The notes: generated by a model not told the origin, from the letters alone. A stretch of 64,000 nt of DNA from an uncultured Prevotella sp. (GCA_944320195.1 CALUGP010000008.1:1-64000), one strand, 5' to 3'; shown: positions 18,451 to 27,932, counted from the stretch's first letter. Numbers and translations are program-made.

Positions 18451-18805
18451 CTACATTATGGACTTATGTGCGAAAAAAAGTGACTAAATAATATTAAAAA
18501 GCCTGCTCTATACATATATTTAACGTGTGTTCAACGTATTTCAAATACGCGAGCCTTCGGTTTTTCGGTGCGTGTGGACTTGTGCTTTTTACAAGTCAAT
18601 ACGTATTGCATCAAAGATAGGACATGCCGTTTTGTCTTGCAAAACATGGTGGAATACGTTGCAAAATGCCATGTTTCGCATGCCAAGAGATGGCCTTTTG
18701 TAAGTTGTTGGGTATCAGGTGCTTTTTAGGTACTGTTTTGCCTGCAGGCAGGATGCCTGCGCAACATCTTGTCTGCGCAGGCTTAAACATGAGCTTGTCT
18801 TGTGT
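18451..18805. repeat. Gene-free stretch with palindromic elements
   Basis: This gap holds no gene that I can support. It has an imperfect 11-bp hairpin, 10 of 11 paired (18639-18649 with 18669-18679, arms GCAAAACATGG/CCATGTTTCGC), the phrase ATGGCCTTTT (about 18689), and a perfect 9-bp hairpin GCCTGCGCA/TGCGCAGGC at 18755-18763 and 18774-18782 just after the leftward lipoprotein gene. The last may terminate that gene, though no T-run follows. The wording resembles the gaps at 27.5 and 61.9 kb. Confidence 0.45.
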
Positions 18806-19609
18806 TCAGTTTTGTACTTTGACGCTGGTTTTGCCGGAGTATGATATTGTCAGTTTGACAAGAAAGCTGCTGGGGCTGTCGGGTATGGCAAGCTGTGTCT
18901 GGTAATGCAGGCCGTCGGCAGACAAGGATGTTAGCTTGATGTCGCTTAACACGCTTTGCTTAAGCATGTTATGCGGAACGGCTGAAGAAAAATCCGATTT
19001 TGTGAAGTCTTTGGAAAACACTTTGTCGCGTCCTGAAAAAACACTTACATGAATGATGTTGTCGTAGTAAATGTTTTCTATTTCAATTCCTTCCGCATTA
19101 TAAAAGGACCTGTAAACTTTGTATGTTGTGGGGTTGATTTGTACATAACTGTGGTATTTCTTGCCGGAAAACACAACGACAGTATCGCTCTTTATGATTT
19201 TCCCTTGGTTAAGCGGCACCCGATGTTGCCTTGTGAACTGCAAGGTGTCATTGGGATCTTCGCTTTTTACAAGCTTAACGGTTTCGTTGTTTTGGTTTTT
19301 GAATTCAAATATGTGTGCGCTTCTGCGTACTATTGGATATTTTGATATGCTGTTGCCGTGCAGAACCATTGTGTCTCCAATGATTTTGAACTCAACCGGC
19401 CTGCTGGTCGAGTCGGGATAATAGATGGTGTCTCCCTTGATTTTAAATACCGCGGTTTCTTCGTCCGCGTCAATCCATATGCCTGCAAGTTCAGTCTTTG
19501 CCTTCAGATTCTCACTAGGCTCAGCGGCTTGCCTGTCGGCCTTATTGCATCCGCAGACGGTGATTATAGCCGCAAATGCGGCGATGGAATATAATGTTTT
19601 CAGTTTCAT
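18806..19609 (-). CDS. Predicted lipoprotein of unknown function
   Basis: A 267-residue lipoprotein. ATG 19609 starts a clean lipoprotein signal (MKLKTLYSIAAFAAIITVCGC) with Cys21 as the lipidation site; upstream in-frame starts only add sequence before the signal. The body is beta-rich: GIWIDADEETAVFKIKGDTIYYPDS, FKIIGDTMVLHG and repeated strands to the end, in the style of lipocalin-like or DUF4738-like proteins. I do not assign a family with confidence. It is divergent from the HU/SPOR gene. Confidence 0.8.
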   Translation of the reverse strand: MKLKTLYSIAAFAAIITVCGCNKADRQAAEPSENLKAKTELAGIWIDADEETAVFKIKGDTIYYPDSTSRPVEFKIIGDTMVLHGNSISKYPIVRRSAHIFEFKNQNNETVKLVKSEDPNDTLQFTRQHRVPLNQGKIIKSDTVVVFSGKKYHSYVQINPTTYKVYRSFYNAEGIEIENIYYDNIIHVSVFSGRDKVFSKDFTKSDFSSAVPHNMLKQSVLSDIKLTSLSADGLHYQTQLAIPDSPSSFLVKLTISYSGKTSVKVQN

Positions 19610-19899
19610 AAGATACATAGGTGAACGGTGGTTTGTTGCAAAATTCATGTATTAAGGGGCTTGTTTCTTCTTTGGTTCATTTCAAGTGTTCGGCTTTGTC
19701 AAACATCTTGGACACTTCAGGAAAAACAGCCTCAGCAGTATTCAAAAACCTTTGGTCCTATTATACGCGCATCTTCTGTTTCAGTTTTTATGTATTTCAT
19801 AAATGATAAACGTAGTTTTTACAATCCCCTGCAAAAATATAAAATATCTGCGACATGTCTATATGGCAAACGTTTTTTTTCTCTTTAGGCAATGTTATA
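19610..19899. other. Divergent intergenic space
   Basis: No gene seen. A leftward TATTTTTG box at 19832-19839 lacks a well-spaced -33 element and is a weak candidate promoter for the lipoprotein gene, which would then have a leader of about 220 nt. Confidence 0.35.
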
Positions 19900-19931
19900 T
19901 TTGCTTTTTCGGATGAAAATCATTAATTTTG
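19900..19931 (+). promoter_or_regulatory. Promoter that decides the start of the HU/SPOR gene
   Basis: TTTG (19900-19903), a 20-nt spacer and TAATTTTG (19924-19931) match the consensus exactly. The box lies inside the open frame that begins at 19892, so the upstream ATGs at 19892 and 19913 would not be on the message. The GTG at 19937, 5 nt after the box, is the likely start and close to the expected transcription start. Confidence 0.75.
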
Positions 19932-19936
19932 CAGTC

Positions 19937-21040
19937 GTGATAGAACTGGAAAGACATATAGAAATATTGCTGCTGAAGAATGATTGCGTCATTGTGCCCG
20001 GATTGGGCGGATTTGTCGCAAGTCATGTCGTGGCTCGTTATGATGACAACGATGGCATGTTCATACCGCCGTTGAGGACGCTCGGCTTTAATCCCAAGCT
20101 GAAGGTGAACGATTCTCTACTTGTGCAATCTTATTCAGACGCTTATGACATAAGTTTTCCTGACGCGATAGCACGTATAGGTGAGGAAGTTGACGAGCTG
20201 CGGCAGCAAATAGAAAATGCGGGGGCTTATGAACTCAACAACATCGGGACTCTATACCTTAACGGCGACGGCAACATCTCATTCAAGCCGTTTGAGGCAG
20301 GCATATTGACTCCGGGCTTGTATGGATTGAGCACATTCGACATGAAGATGCGCACGAATGCTCGCGTAGGCGGAACTAAAGCAGAGTCAAGTGAAACTCC
20401 CAAGGTTCCGTTCACAGTAATGCCTGTTAGTGATGGAATATCGGCCGACGAGGTGATAGAGGCCAACGCGCCTCATGTTGTGCCTGACAATGAGCGTAGT
20501 GTACAAATAAAAGTCAGTGTCATTCGTAATCTTGTGGCGGCAGTCGTAGCTGTGCTCTTGTTCTTGTGTTTGGGAACGCCTGTGAATGAATATAGTGGAA
20601 CTATGAGTATGAGCGGTATAGACAATGGCGTGGTCGATAAACTGATAAACGACGGATATAACAGAATTGTCAGGAAAACAGAAAGAGTGACGTTGAAGTC
20701 TTCCAGTGAAAGTGTGTCATTGGATTCAGCCAATAGCAAGCCTGAAGCTGTACGTGCAGTCTGCAAAGGCTATAATAAAGGTATGAAAGATACTATAACG
20801 TGCAAAAACTATTTTTGCATCGTTCTGGCTAGCCAAGTGACAAAGAAAAACGCTTCAGCTTTTGTTGAACGGCTTGAAGCAGGCGGATTTGGCAAGGCAC
20901 GCATGCTGGTTGAAAAAAACAAATCGGTCAAAGTCGTTTACGGACGTTATGAAACGCAGAAAGACGCATATAATGAGCTGAACGATTTGCGAGGAAATGA
21001 GAATTTTTACGAAGCTTGGGTATATCAGGTGAAAAATTGA
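19937..21040 (+). CDS. HU-CCDC81-like and SPOR domain protein
   Basis: A 367-residue protein. The N-terminal 120 residues match the HU-like (CCDC81-type) DNA-binding fold of Bacteroidetes: IELERHIEILLLKNDCVIVPGLGGFVASH and NNIGTLYLNGDGNISFKP. A membrane segment at about residues 195-215 (NLVAAVVAVLLFLCLG) is followed by a linker and a C-terminal SPOR domain (YFCIVLASQVTKKNASAFVERL ... VVYGRYETQKDAYNEL), which binds septal peptidoglycan. It could therefore link the nucleoid or a cytoplasmic partner to the division site (inference). GTG 19937 is chosen because the promoter overlaps the upstream ATG codons and relatives begin at this point. The FHA gene starts 1 nt after the stop. Confidence 0.85.
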   Translation: MIELERHIEILLLKNDCVIVPGLGGFVASHVVARYDDNDGMFIPPLRTLGFNPKLKVNDSLLVQSYSDAYDISFPDAIARIGEEVDELRQQIENAGAYELNNIGTLYLNGDGNISFKPFEAGILTPGLYGLSTFDMKMRTNARVGGTKAESSETPKVPFTVMPVSDGISADEVIEANAPHVVPDNERSVQIKVSVIRNLVAAVVAVLLFLCLGTPVNEYSGTMSMSGIDNGVVDKLINDGYNRIVRKTERVTLKSSSESVSLDSANSKPEAVRAVCKGYNKGMKDTITCKNYFCIVLASQVTKKNASAFVERLEAGGFGKARMLVEKNKSVKVVYGRYETQKDAYNELNDLRGNENFYEAWVYQVKN

Positions 21041-21041
21041 T

Positions 21042-21575
21042 ATGAAAAGAGTTAGATGTCCTAAATGTGATGAGTTCATCACTTTTGACGAAAAAAAGTA
21101 TGAAGAAGGTCAAGCGTTGGTTTTTGAATGTCCGCAATGCGGCAAGCAGTTTGGAGTCCGTATCGGTAAGTCAAAACTCATGAATACTAGAAAAGAAGAA
21201 AAGCTTGATGAAAATGCTGATGAAAACGGTTGTGGGTCGATTGTTGTGATTGAAAATGTTTTTCATTATAAACAGGTAATCCCCCTGAAAATCGGCGATA
21301 ATACAATCGGGCGTTACATGAAAGGAAGTAAGGCCAATACTCCGATAGAGACAAACGATCCAAGTATTGATATAAACCATTGCGTCATTAACGTTTCAAA
21401 AGACAAGCATGGCAATCTTAAGTATGTTTTGCGTGACGGTCCAAGTTATACCGGAACATTTGTTGACAATGAAATACTTGGCGACAAGGAAAAACGGGTG
21501 ATTGAAGATGGAACGTTGTTTACAATAGGTGCTACAAGTATAATTTTGAGAGCTTCAGGTAAAGACAGAAAGTGA
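21042..21575 (+). CDS. Zinc-ribbon and FHA domain protein
   Basis: A 177-residue cytoplasmic protein. Residues 1-45 hold a zinc ribbon with two CxxC pairs (VRCPKCDEF and FECPQCGKQF). Residues 70-172 are an FHA domain, which binds phosphothreonine peptides: NTIGRYMKGSKANTPIETNDPSIDINHCVI and the end DGTLFTIGATSIIL. It starts one base after the HU/SPOR gene, so the two are cotranscribed and possibly coupled. Its kinase or partner is not in the window. Confidence 0.87.
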   Translation: MKRVRCPKCDEFITFDEKKYEEGQALVFECPQCGKQFGVRIGKSKLMNTRKEEKLDENADENGCGSIVVIENVFHYKQVIPLKIGDNTIGRYMKGSKANTPIETNDPSIDINHCVINVSKDKHGNLKYVLRDGPSYTGTFVDNEILGDKEKRVIEDGTLFTIGATSIILRASGKDRK

Positions 21576-21656
21576 TATTTGCGATTTGTTAAGCCTCGAA
21601 CAGTTAAATAATTGTAAATAGTTGCCTGTCATAGTTAAAAATAAGTTGCAAAGGTA

Positions 21657-21685
21657 TTGAAATAAATCATAAGGTTGTAACTTTG
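21657..21685 (+). promoter_or_regulatory. Promoter of rpsA
   Basis: TTG (21657-21659), an 18-nt spacer and TAACTTTG (21678-21685) fit the Bacteroidetes promoter. The leader to the ATG at 21745 is about 55 nt and A/T-rich, suitable for a highly translated gene. Confidence 0.65.
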
Positions 21686-21744
21686 CGCCCGATTTGGACA
21701 ATATAAAGTCAAACGTTATTAATTTTAAACTTAATTTTTTATTT

Positions 21745-23517
21745 ATGTCAGATTTAAAGAACGTGCAACCATTGGCAGACTTTAATTGGGATGAGTTTGA
21801 AAATGGAAGCAGTGTGAACGTAAGCAAGGAAGATTTGGAAAAGGCTTACGATGAGACTCTCAACAAGGTCAGTGAGCATCAGGTTGTGGATGGAACTGTC
21901 ATTTCGGTTGACAAGAAAGAAGTAGTTGTCAATATCGGTTATAAGAGTGACGGTATTATTCCTGCAAGTGAGTTCCGCTACAATCCGGATTTGAAAGTAG
22001 GCGACACTGTGGAAGTTTACGTTGAGAATCAGGAAGATAAAAAGGGACAGCTTCTGCTTTCGCATAAGAAAGCTCGTTTGAGCAAGAGCTGGGAACGTGT
22101 TAATGCGGCTCTTGAAAACGAAGAAGTCATACAAGGATATATCAAATGCCGTACAAAGGGCGGTATGATTGTTGATGTGTTCGGCATTGAGGCATTCCTC
22201 CCTGGAAGCCAGATTGACGTGCATCCGATACGTGACTACGATGTATTCGTTGGTAAGACGATGGAATTCAAGGTAGTAAAGATAAATCAGGAATTCCGTA
22301 ACGTAGTCGTTTCACATAAGGCTCTTATTGAGGCTGAGCTCGAAGCACAGAAGAAAGAAATTATAAGCAAGCTTGAAAAAGGCCAGATTCTTGAAGGAAC
22401 TGTCAAGAATATCACATCTTACGGTGTCTTCGTTGATTTGGGCGGCGTAGACGGACTCATCCATATTACAGATTTGTCTTGGGGACGTGTAAGTGATCCG
22501 CATGAGGTCGTTTCTTTGGATCAAAAAATAAATGTTGTGATCCTTGACTTTGATGATGATAAGAAGCGTATCGCACTTGGCCTGAAACAGCTTACTCCGC
22601 ATCCTTGGGATGCTCTTGACCCGGATCTTAAGGTAGGTGACCATGTGAAGGGCAAGGTTGTTGTTATCGCCGACTACGGTGCTTTCGTAGAGATTGCTCC
22701 TGGTGTTGAAGGCTTGATACACGTTTCTGAAATGAGTTGGAGCCAGCATCTGCGCAGCGCACAAGAATTCCTGCATGTGGGCGATGAAGTTGAGGCTGTT
22801 ATACTTACACTCGACCGTGAAGAGCGCAAGATGTCTCTCGGCATCAAGCAGCTTAAGGAAGATCCGTGGGAGACGATTGAAGTTAAATATCCTATCGGAA
22901 GCAAGCATACTGCAAAAGTTCGCAATTTCACGAACTTTGGTATTTTTGTTGAGCTCGAGGAAGGTGTTGACGGCTTGATCCATATCAGTGATCTGTCTTG
23001 GACAAAGAAGGTAAAACATCCTTCAGAGTTTACTCAGGTTGGTGCCGACATAGATGTTGTCGTATTGGAAATAGATAAAGAGAACCGTCGTCTTAGCCTC
23101 GGCCACAAGCAGTTGGAAGACAATCCGTGGGATACATACGAGACGATTTACACTCCAGGTTCAATCCATGCTGGCAAAATAACTGAGATTATGGACAAGG
23201 GTGCTGTTATCGCTCTCAATGAAGGCGGTGAAGGCTTTGCAACTCCTAAGCATCTTGTAAAGGAAGACGGAAGTCAGGCACAGCTTGGCGAGGAGCTGCA
23301 GTTTAAGGTTATAGAGTTTGTCAAGGAGACAAAGCGAATCATCCTTTCGCACAGCCGTACATTTGAAGATGTAAAGGACGAGCCTAAGAAGGTTGTTCGC
23401 AAGAAGTCAAAGAAAGAAGAGACTCCTGCAATCAACAATGTAGCAGCCGGTACGACACTGGGTGATATCGATGCGCTTGCAGAATTGAAAGCAAAGATGG
23501 AGAAAGGCGAAAAATAA
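21745..23517 (+). CDS. rpsA: 30S ribosomal protein S1
   Basis: A 590-residue ribosomal protein S1, which helps mRNA bind the 30S subunit. ATG 21745 (MSDLKNVQPLADFNWDEFENG) is preferred to an earlier in-frame codon at 21694, which lies next to the promoter. Six S1 (OB-fold) repeats are visible, for example GYIKCRTKGGMIVDVFGIEAFLPGS, GTVKNITSYGVFVDLGGVDGLIHITD, GKVVVIADYGAFVEIAPGVEGLIHVSE and AKVRNFTNFGIFVELEEGVDGLIHISD. The C-terminal tail is Lys/Glu-rich. A perfect terminator follows at 23539-23570. Confidence 0.97.
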   Translation: MSDLKNVQPLADFNWDEFENGSSVNVSKEDLEKAYDETLNKVSEHQVVDGTVISVDKKEVVVNIGYKSDGIIPASEFRYNPDLKVGDTVEVYVENQEDKKGQLLLSHKKARLSKSWERVNAALENEEVIQGYIKCRTKGGMIVDVFGIEAFLPGSQIDVHPIRDYDVFVGKTMEFKVVKINQEFRNVVVSHKALIEAELEAQKKEIISKLEKGQILEGTVKNITSYGVFVDLGGVDGLIHITDLSWGRVSDPHEVVSLDQKINVVILDFDDDKKRIALGLKQLTPHPWDALDPDLKVGDHVKGKVVVIADYGAFVEIAPGVEGLIHVSEMSWSQHLRSAQEFLHVGDEVEAVILTLDREERKMSLGIKQLKEDPWETIEVKYPIGSKHTAKVRNFTNFGIFVELEEGVDGLIHISDLSWTKKVKHPSEFTQVGADIDVVVLEIDKENRRLSLGHKQLEDNPWDTYETIYTPGSIHAGKITEIMDKGAVIALNEGGEGFATPKHLVKEDGSQAQLGEELQFKVIEFVKETKRIILSHSRTFEDVKDEPKKVVRKKSKKEETPAINNVAAGTTLGDIDALAELKAKMEKGEK

Positions 23518-23538
23518 GTTTCGCGAACTTGATTATAG

Positions 23539-23570
23539 ATCCCCATGGCCTAAAGTCATGGGGATTTTTT
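23539..23570 (+). terminator. Rho-independent terminator after rpsA
   Basis: ATCCCCATG (23539-23547) pairs perfectly with CATGGGGAT (23557-23565), 9-nt loop, followed by a run of T to 23570. Confidence 0.92.
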
Positions 23571-23616
23571 ATTGATAAAAGCCAATTGATAATATTTTTG
23601 TTTTGTGGAAATATTG

Positions 23617-23662
23617 TATATTTGCAATAATGAAACTGTTTATCCTTTATTTTTATCGATGA
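23617..23662 (+). promoter_or_regulatory. Promoter box and 10-codon leader frame before the nuclease gene
   Basis: TATATTTG (23617-23624) is a good -7 box. Five bases later an ATG (23630) opens a short frame, MKLFILYFYR, whose TGA (23660-23662) overlaps the ATG of the nuclease gene (23659) as ATGA. The leader frame would sit at the 5' end of the message. The -33 element is not clear. Whether the frame is translated is not known. Confidence 0.45.
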
Positions 23663-26529
23663 AGAAGTTTTTGGAATACGTTGCAGAAGATATAATAAAC
23701 AAGCATGGTACTGATTTGTCACGTATGGCTATTGTCTTTCCAAACAAGCGGGCATCATTGTTCTTGAATGATTTGTTGGCAAGGATGGCGAACCGTCCGA
23801 TATGGTCTCCTTCGTATATTACAATCAGTGAGTTCTTTCGTCGGCATTCAAGTTTGGTTGTAGCAGATCCAATCAAGTTGATCTGTGACGTGCATAAAAG
23901 TTTTGTGAAATGTACGGGTATTGACGAGTCTATCGATCATTTTTTCGGTTGGGGGCAGTTACTTATTGCCGATTTTGACGATCTTGACAAAAACATGGCT
24001 GACGCGTCAAATGTATTCAGAAATGTGAAAAACATACATGAGCTTGATGACCTTTCATATTTGGATGATGACCAGAAAGACATATTGCGCAAGTTTTTCA
24101 GTAATTTCACCGAAGATGACAATTCTGAATTGAAAAGGCGTTTTTTAAGATTATGGAGCCATATTGAAGATATTTACAATGATTTCCGTGACAGATTGAA
24201 AAGACAGTCCATTGCTTATGAAGGCATGCTTTATCGTGAGGTGGCTTCAAATCCTCCTCATGACTGTTTTTATGACAAATATATTTTTGTAGGTTTCAAC
24301 CTGTTACAGAAAGTAGAGCAACAGGTTTTCATGAATTTGCAAAAAGAGGGTAGGGCTCATTTCTATTGGGATTTTGATGATTATTATATGCCCAAAAGTG
24401 GCTGGACGTATGCCGTTAACGAGGCTGGCCGTTACATTGCGCAATATTTAAAGCTTTTCCCGAATGAACTTGACTGTTCTGATGCTGGGGCGTATTCCAA
24501 TTTCAGGTCTCACAAAGACATTACTTATGTCAGTGCCACAACAGAGAATGTTCAGGCAAGATATGTAACTGATTGGCTAAGAGAGAAATGCAGGTATGAC
24601 GATGGCCGAAATACAGCGATTGTCCTGTGTGACGAGTCACTTTTGCCCGCTGTGATACGTTGCATTCCCAAGGAAGTGGAAAGCGTTAATATAACCACTG
24701 GCTTCCCTCTTTTTCAAACTGCCATTTCCTCGTATGTCTTTCAATTGCTAGACTTGAGGATCAACGGTTTTTCTCCTGCAAACGGCTTCTTCAGGGCGAA
24801 ATATGTAGTGCAGTTACTTTCGCATCCATATTCCAGATTTGTTTCCGGGAAAAGTCTGAGCCTCCTTGAACGTATAAAGGCGGAACGCATCTACCGCCCT
24901 AAAGCTTCAGATCTTGCTGTTGATGAAGGTACGGCTGTTCTTTTCGGCACACTTACAGATAACAAGACATTGGTGCGGTGGCTTTTAGACATTCTTAAGA
25001 TTATTGCGCATGGGTGCGGAAATGAAGACAAGGATCCATTAATGCATGAATCGCTATTCCGTATGTACACGTTGTGCAACAGGCTTAATGAGCTTGTCTG
25101 TTCAGGCGATCTTGAGGCGGACATTGTTACATTGCAAAAACTTATTGTCCAGCTTGTAAATTCCACAACTATTCCGTTTCACGGTGAGCCAGTCGAGGGA
25201 ATACAGATTATGGGCATATTGGAGACAAGGAACATTGACTTTGACCACGTGCTGCTGCTTTCATGTAATGAAGGAAACATGCCTAAGGGTGTTAACGATT
25301 CGTCATTCATTCCTTATTCAATAAGAAAGGCTCACGGTCTGACAACGGTAGACAACAAGGTTTCAATTTATGCTTATTATTTTTACAACCTTGTCCAAAG
25401 AGCTTCTGATGTGACGATTGTTTATAACAAATCCACGGAAGACGGACACACTGGCGAGATGAGCCGTTTCATGCTGCAGCTCATGATAGAGGGCGACCAT
25501 GACATAAGGCGTGTGGCGTTGCAGACGGAGCAGTTTGTCGTGCCTTCGCGTGTTGCCGACATTCCCAAGGACACGTCAGTTATGACTGTGCTCAACGGTA
25601 TGGAATACATCTCGCCGACATCAATAAACCGCTACATGCGTTGTCCGCTTCAATTTTATTATGCCAACGTGGCAAGGATAAAAGAACCTGACGAAGACGA
25701 GTTTGAGGAAATGAGTGGGCGTCTTTTTGGTAATGTTTTCCATTATGCTTCTGAGAAACTTTATAAAGAGTTGAGACGGCAAGACGGAACCGTTGTGGCT
25801 GAAAGCATTGATCACGCCTTGGAACATAAGGAAATGATCGGGCGCATGGTTGATGAAGCTTTTGCCGAAACTGTGTTTGAAAAGAAGCCGGGCGGACGGT
25901 TTGACTACAACGGACTTCAGCTCATTAACCGCGAGGTCATAATTAGATACCTGCGCCGTTTGCTTGAGATCGACCGTAGTCTTGCCCCCTTCAGGATTAC
26001 CGACGTTGAAGCTACGGCATATTCGTCTGTGACCGTGCCTACAAGCGTTGGCTGCCGTCATGTAAATATAGGCGGACGCATCGACCGTCTCGACCGCATC
26101 TTTGACAAATCCACTCAGAGTGAGAGGCTTAGGGTCATTGACTACAAGACAGGACGTTATTCAATTAAGAAAATCAACGGCGTGGATGAAATATTCCTTA
26201 TGCCCGCGGAGCAAGGCAAGCATGCCGATTACTATCTGCAGACAATGCTGTATGCGATGATTGTAAGGCATGACGATAAGCTCAATCCTGCCAACTTGCC
26301 CGTTAGTCCGGCGCTGCTCTTCATCCAGCATTCGGCTGAAGATGATTATGACCCTACGCTGACCTTTGGCAAGGACAAGATTCTAGACATAGCCCAATAT
26401 GAGGAAGCTTTCAGCAAGGGGGTGTCTTCTGTTCTTTCCGAGATATTCGAACCATCTACGCCGTTTCGTCCCACTGAGGACAGGGCTGCGTGTTCGTTTT
26501 GTCCATACAAAGGCTTGTGCGGCTTGTAG
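23659..26529 (+). CDS. AddB-like PD-(D/E)XK nuclease
   Basis: A 956-residue protein similar to AddB/RexB, the second subunit of AddAB-type double-strand break repair nucleases. The N-terminal helicase-like region starts KFLEYVAEDIINKHGTDLSRMAIVFPNKRASLFL and has no normal Walker A motif. The C-terminal nuclease carries the PD-(D/E)XK core VIDYKTGRYSIKK. The four cysteines expected for the AddB iron-sulfur cluster are present: MRCPLQFYYANVARI, then CSFCPYKGLC at the end. The AddA-type helicase partner is not in the window. ATG 23659 is preferred; an in-frame codon at 23605 lies before the promoter box. Confidence 0.88.
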   Translation: MKKFLEYVAEDIINKHGTDLSRMAIVFPNKRASLFLNDLLARMANRPIWSPSYITISEFFRRHSSLVVADPIKLICDVHKSFVKCTGIDESIDHFFGWGQLLIADFDDLDKNMADASNVFRNVKNIHELDDLSYLDDDQKDILRKFFSNFTEDDNSELKRRFLRLWSHIEDIYNDFRDRLKRQSIAYEGMLYREVASNPPHDCFYDKYIFVGFNLLQKVEQQVFMNLQKEGRAHFYWDFDDYYMPKSGWTYAVNEAGRYIAQYLKLFPNELDCSDAGAYSNFRSHKDITYVSATTENVQARYVTDWLREKCRYDDGRNTAIVLCDESLLPAVIRCIPKEVESVNITTGFPLFQTAISSYVFQLLDLRINGFSPANGFFRAKYVVQLLSHPYSRFVSGKSLSLLERIKAERIYRPKASDLAVDEGTAVLFGTLTDNKTLVRWLLDILKIIAHGCGNEDKDPLMHESLFRMYTLCNRLNELVCSGDLEADIVTLQKLIVQLVNSTTIPFHGEPVEGIQIMGILETRNIDFDHVLLLSCNEGNMPKGVNDSSFIPYSIRKAHGLTTVDNKVSIYAYYFYNLVQRASDVTIVYNKSTEDGHTGEMSRFMLQLMIEGDHDIRRVALQTEQFVVPSRVADIPKDTSVMTVLNGMEYISPTSINRYMRCPLQFYYANVARIKEPDEDEFEEMSGRLFGNVFHYASEKLYKELRRQDGTVVAESIDHALEHKEMIGRMVDEAFAETVFEKKPGGRFDYNGLQLINREVIIRYLRRLLEIDRSLAPFRITDVEATAYSSVTVPTSVGCRHVNIGGRIDRLDRIFDKSTQSERLRVIDYKTGRYSIKKINGVDEIFLMPAEQGKHADYYLQTMLYAMIVRHDDKLNPANLPVSPALLFIQHSAEDDYDPTLTFGKDKILDIAQYEEAFSKGVSSVLSEIFEPSTPFRPTEDRAACSFCPYKGLCGL

Positions 26530-27009
26530 TCAGTGCATCGACTCGTCTGCGAATGCCAGCGGTAAAAGGCCTTTTGCGCTGTCCAGTTTATATACGTTGT
26601 TATTGCCGCAAAGGTATATCTCGATGTCTTTTCCGTAGCGTTGCTCCATTTCCAGCAGTACCTGCCTGCACGAGCCGCACGGTGACACCGGTTCCTCCAC
26701 GAATCCCCCGGCGTTCTTTGCAGCTATTGCTATTTCCGTGATTGCCAGTTGCGGAAAGTTAGACTGGGCGTTGAATATGGCGGCGCGTTCGGCGCACATT
26801 GTCACTGAGAACGCCGCGTTTTCTTGGTTTGCTCCTTTTATGATGGAGCCGTCCTCCAGCCTTATCGCCGCGCCTACGCTAAACCCTGAATAAGGGGAAT
26901 ACGAATTGTCTGTTGCCTCTCTTGCTGCATCGGCCAGTTGCCTTGCGCTTTCCTTCAGCTCGCCGTATTGCAATACCGTTACGTCTGTCTTGATGGTTAT
27001 CTGTTTCAT
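26530..27009 (-). CDS. cdd: Cytidine deaminase
   Basis: A 159-residue homotetrameric cytidine deaminase, which converts cytidine and deoxycytidine to uridine and deoxyuridine. The zinc ligands and catalytic glutamate are in CAERAAIFNA (CAE) and PCGSCRQVLLE (PCxxC). The N-terminal YSPYSGFSVGAAI is also typical. It converges on the nuclease gene with no gap between stops (26529/26530). Confidence 0.95.
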   Translation of the reverse strand: MKQITIKTDVTVLQYGELKESARQLADAAREATDNSYSPYSGFSVGAAIRLEDGSIIKGANQENAAFSVTMCAERAAIFNAQSNFPQLAITEIAIAAKNAGGFVEEPVSPCGSCRQVLLEMEQRYGKDIEIYLCGNNNVYKLDSAKGLLPLAFADESMH

Positions 27010-27139
27010 TGCTTGTTTTTGTCTAATGTTGTCCTTTCAGCAATATGGCTTTTGATAATTTTAAACATGTCGTTTCCTGATGCCTACGGCACGCTCAAAT
27101 ATTGGTGTCTGTGTCGCAATTTGCACTTCTCTTATATTG

Positions 27140-27170
27140 CAAATATATACAGTCTTATTTTAACAGGCAA
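27140..27170 (-). promoter_or_regulatory. Promoter of cdd
   Basis: On the minus strand, TTG (27168-27170), a 20-nt spacer and TATATTTG (27140-27147). The leader to the cdd ATG is about 125 nt. Confidence 0.6.
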
Positions 27171-27932
27171 GTTTTTCTTGATTTAATTATACATTTGCTT
27201 GTTTATTTGGACATTTATTTGACAAGGAGAGATGTCGGCTGTTCATGTGCGCCGGATTTGCAGATGAACCATAAATCAGCATGACTCTGTTTTGTCACAT
27301 TGAAACCAGACGCGTTGTTTCGCTTTCTTTTTGATTTTCGTTGAATGCGGAGAGCGGCCTTGGCGAAAAAGCACGGTGGCTTTGGTGTGAATTCTGTAAA
27401 GAGAGGTGTGCAAGTGTAAGATTCTGTAATTCAGTTCGTTACTCTGAATTACCTTTATATGTGCAACATTTTGCTGCACTTTGACATTGTTTTGACGGTA
27501 TTTATATGCGGCAAATGCCGCTTTCATGGATTATGGAGACCGTGTTTCAAAATGTAGAACATGGCCTTTTTGATGGCATTTTGCCGTGTTTTGCAGTCCT
27601 TTTTGCCATTGTTGTGCCGACAGACAATGCTTTTCAGTTGCAGGAAACGGTATTTTGGCAACATTGCCAATCTGTTTTTGCTGAAATTAGTGACAATCAC
27701 GGATTAGACACATTGTACGGTTTATGTATGTACGGCATTTCATTGTGACAATTTGCCGTTTCTACTTTGCTGTCGTATGGGCGGTGTTGATGCCGGCTCA
27801 TTCGCCGGGCATATGACATGTTAGTATGTGATTCTGCGAAAAGCTGTATACCTGGGCGATGTCTTATGTGCCATGTCCGCATGTTTTATGTTTTATTAAT
27901 AGAATTATTGTCAATGTGGCTCTATGATTTTA

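Noticed and set aside
19892-19936. ATG starts of the HU/SPOR gene at 19892 and 19913
   Set aside because: They lie within a perfect TTTG-N20-TAATTTTG promoter and add sequence not belonging to the family.
21694-21744. Longer N terminus of ribosomal protein S1
   Set aside because: The bases lie in the leader just after the promoter; the family N terminus begins at ATG 21745.
27506-27748. 80-codon frame in the gap between cdd and the GH51 gene
   Set aside because: The translation is rich in Phe, Val and Cys without any domain pattern and crosses the repeated words of the gap.
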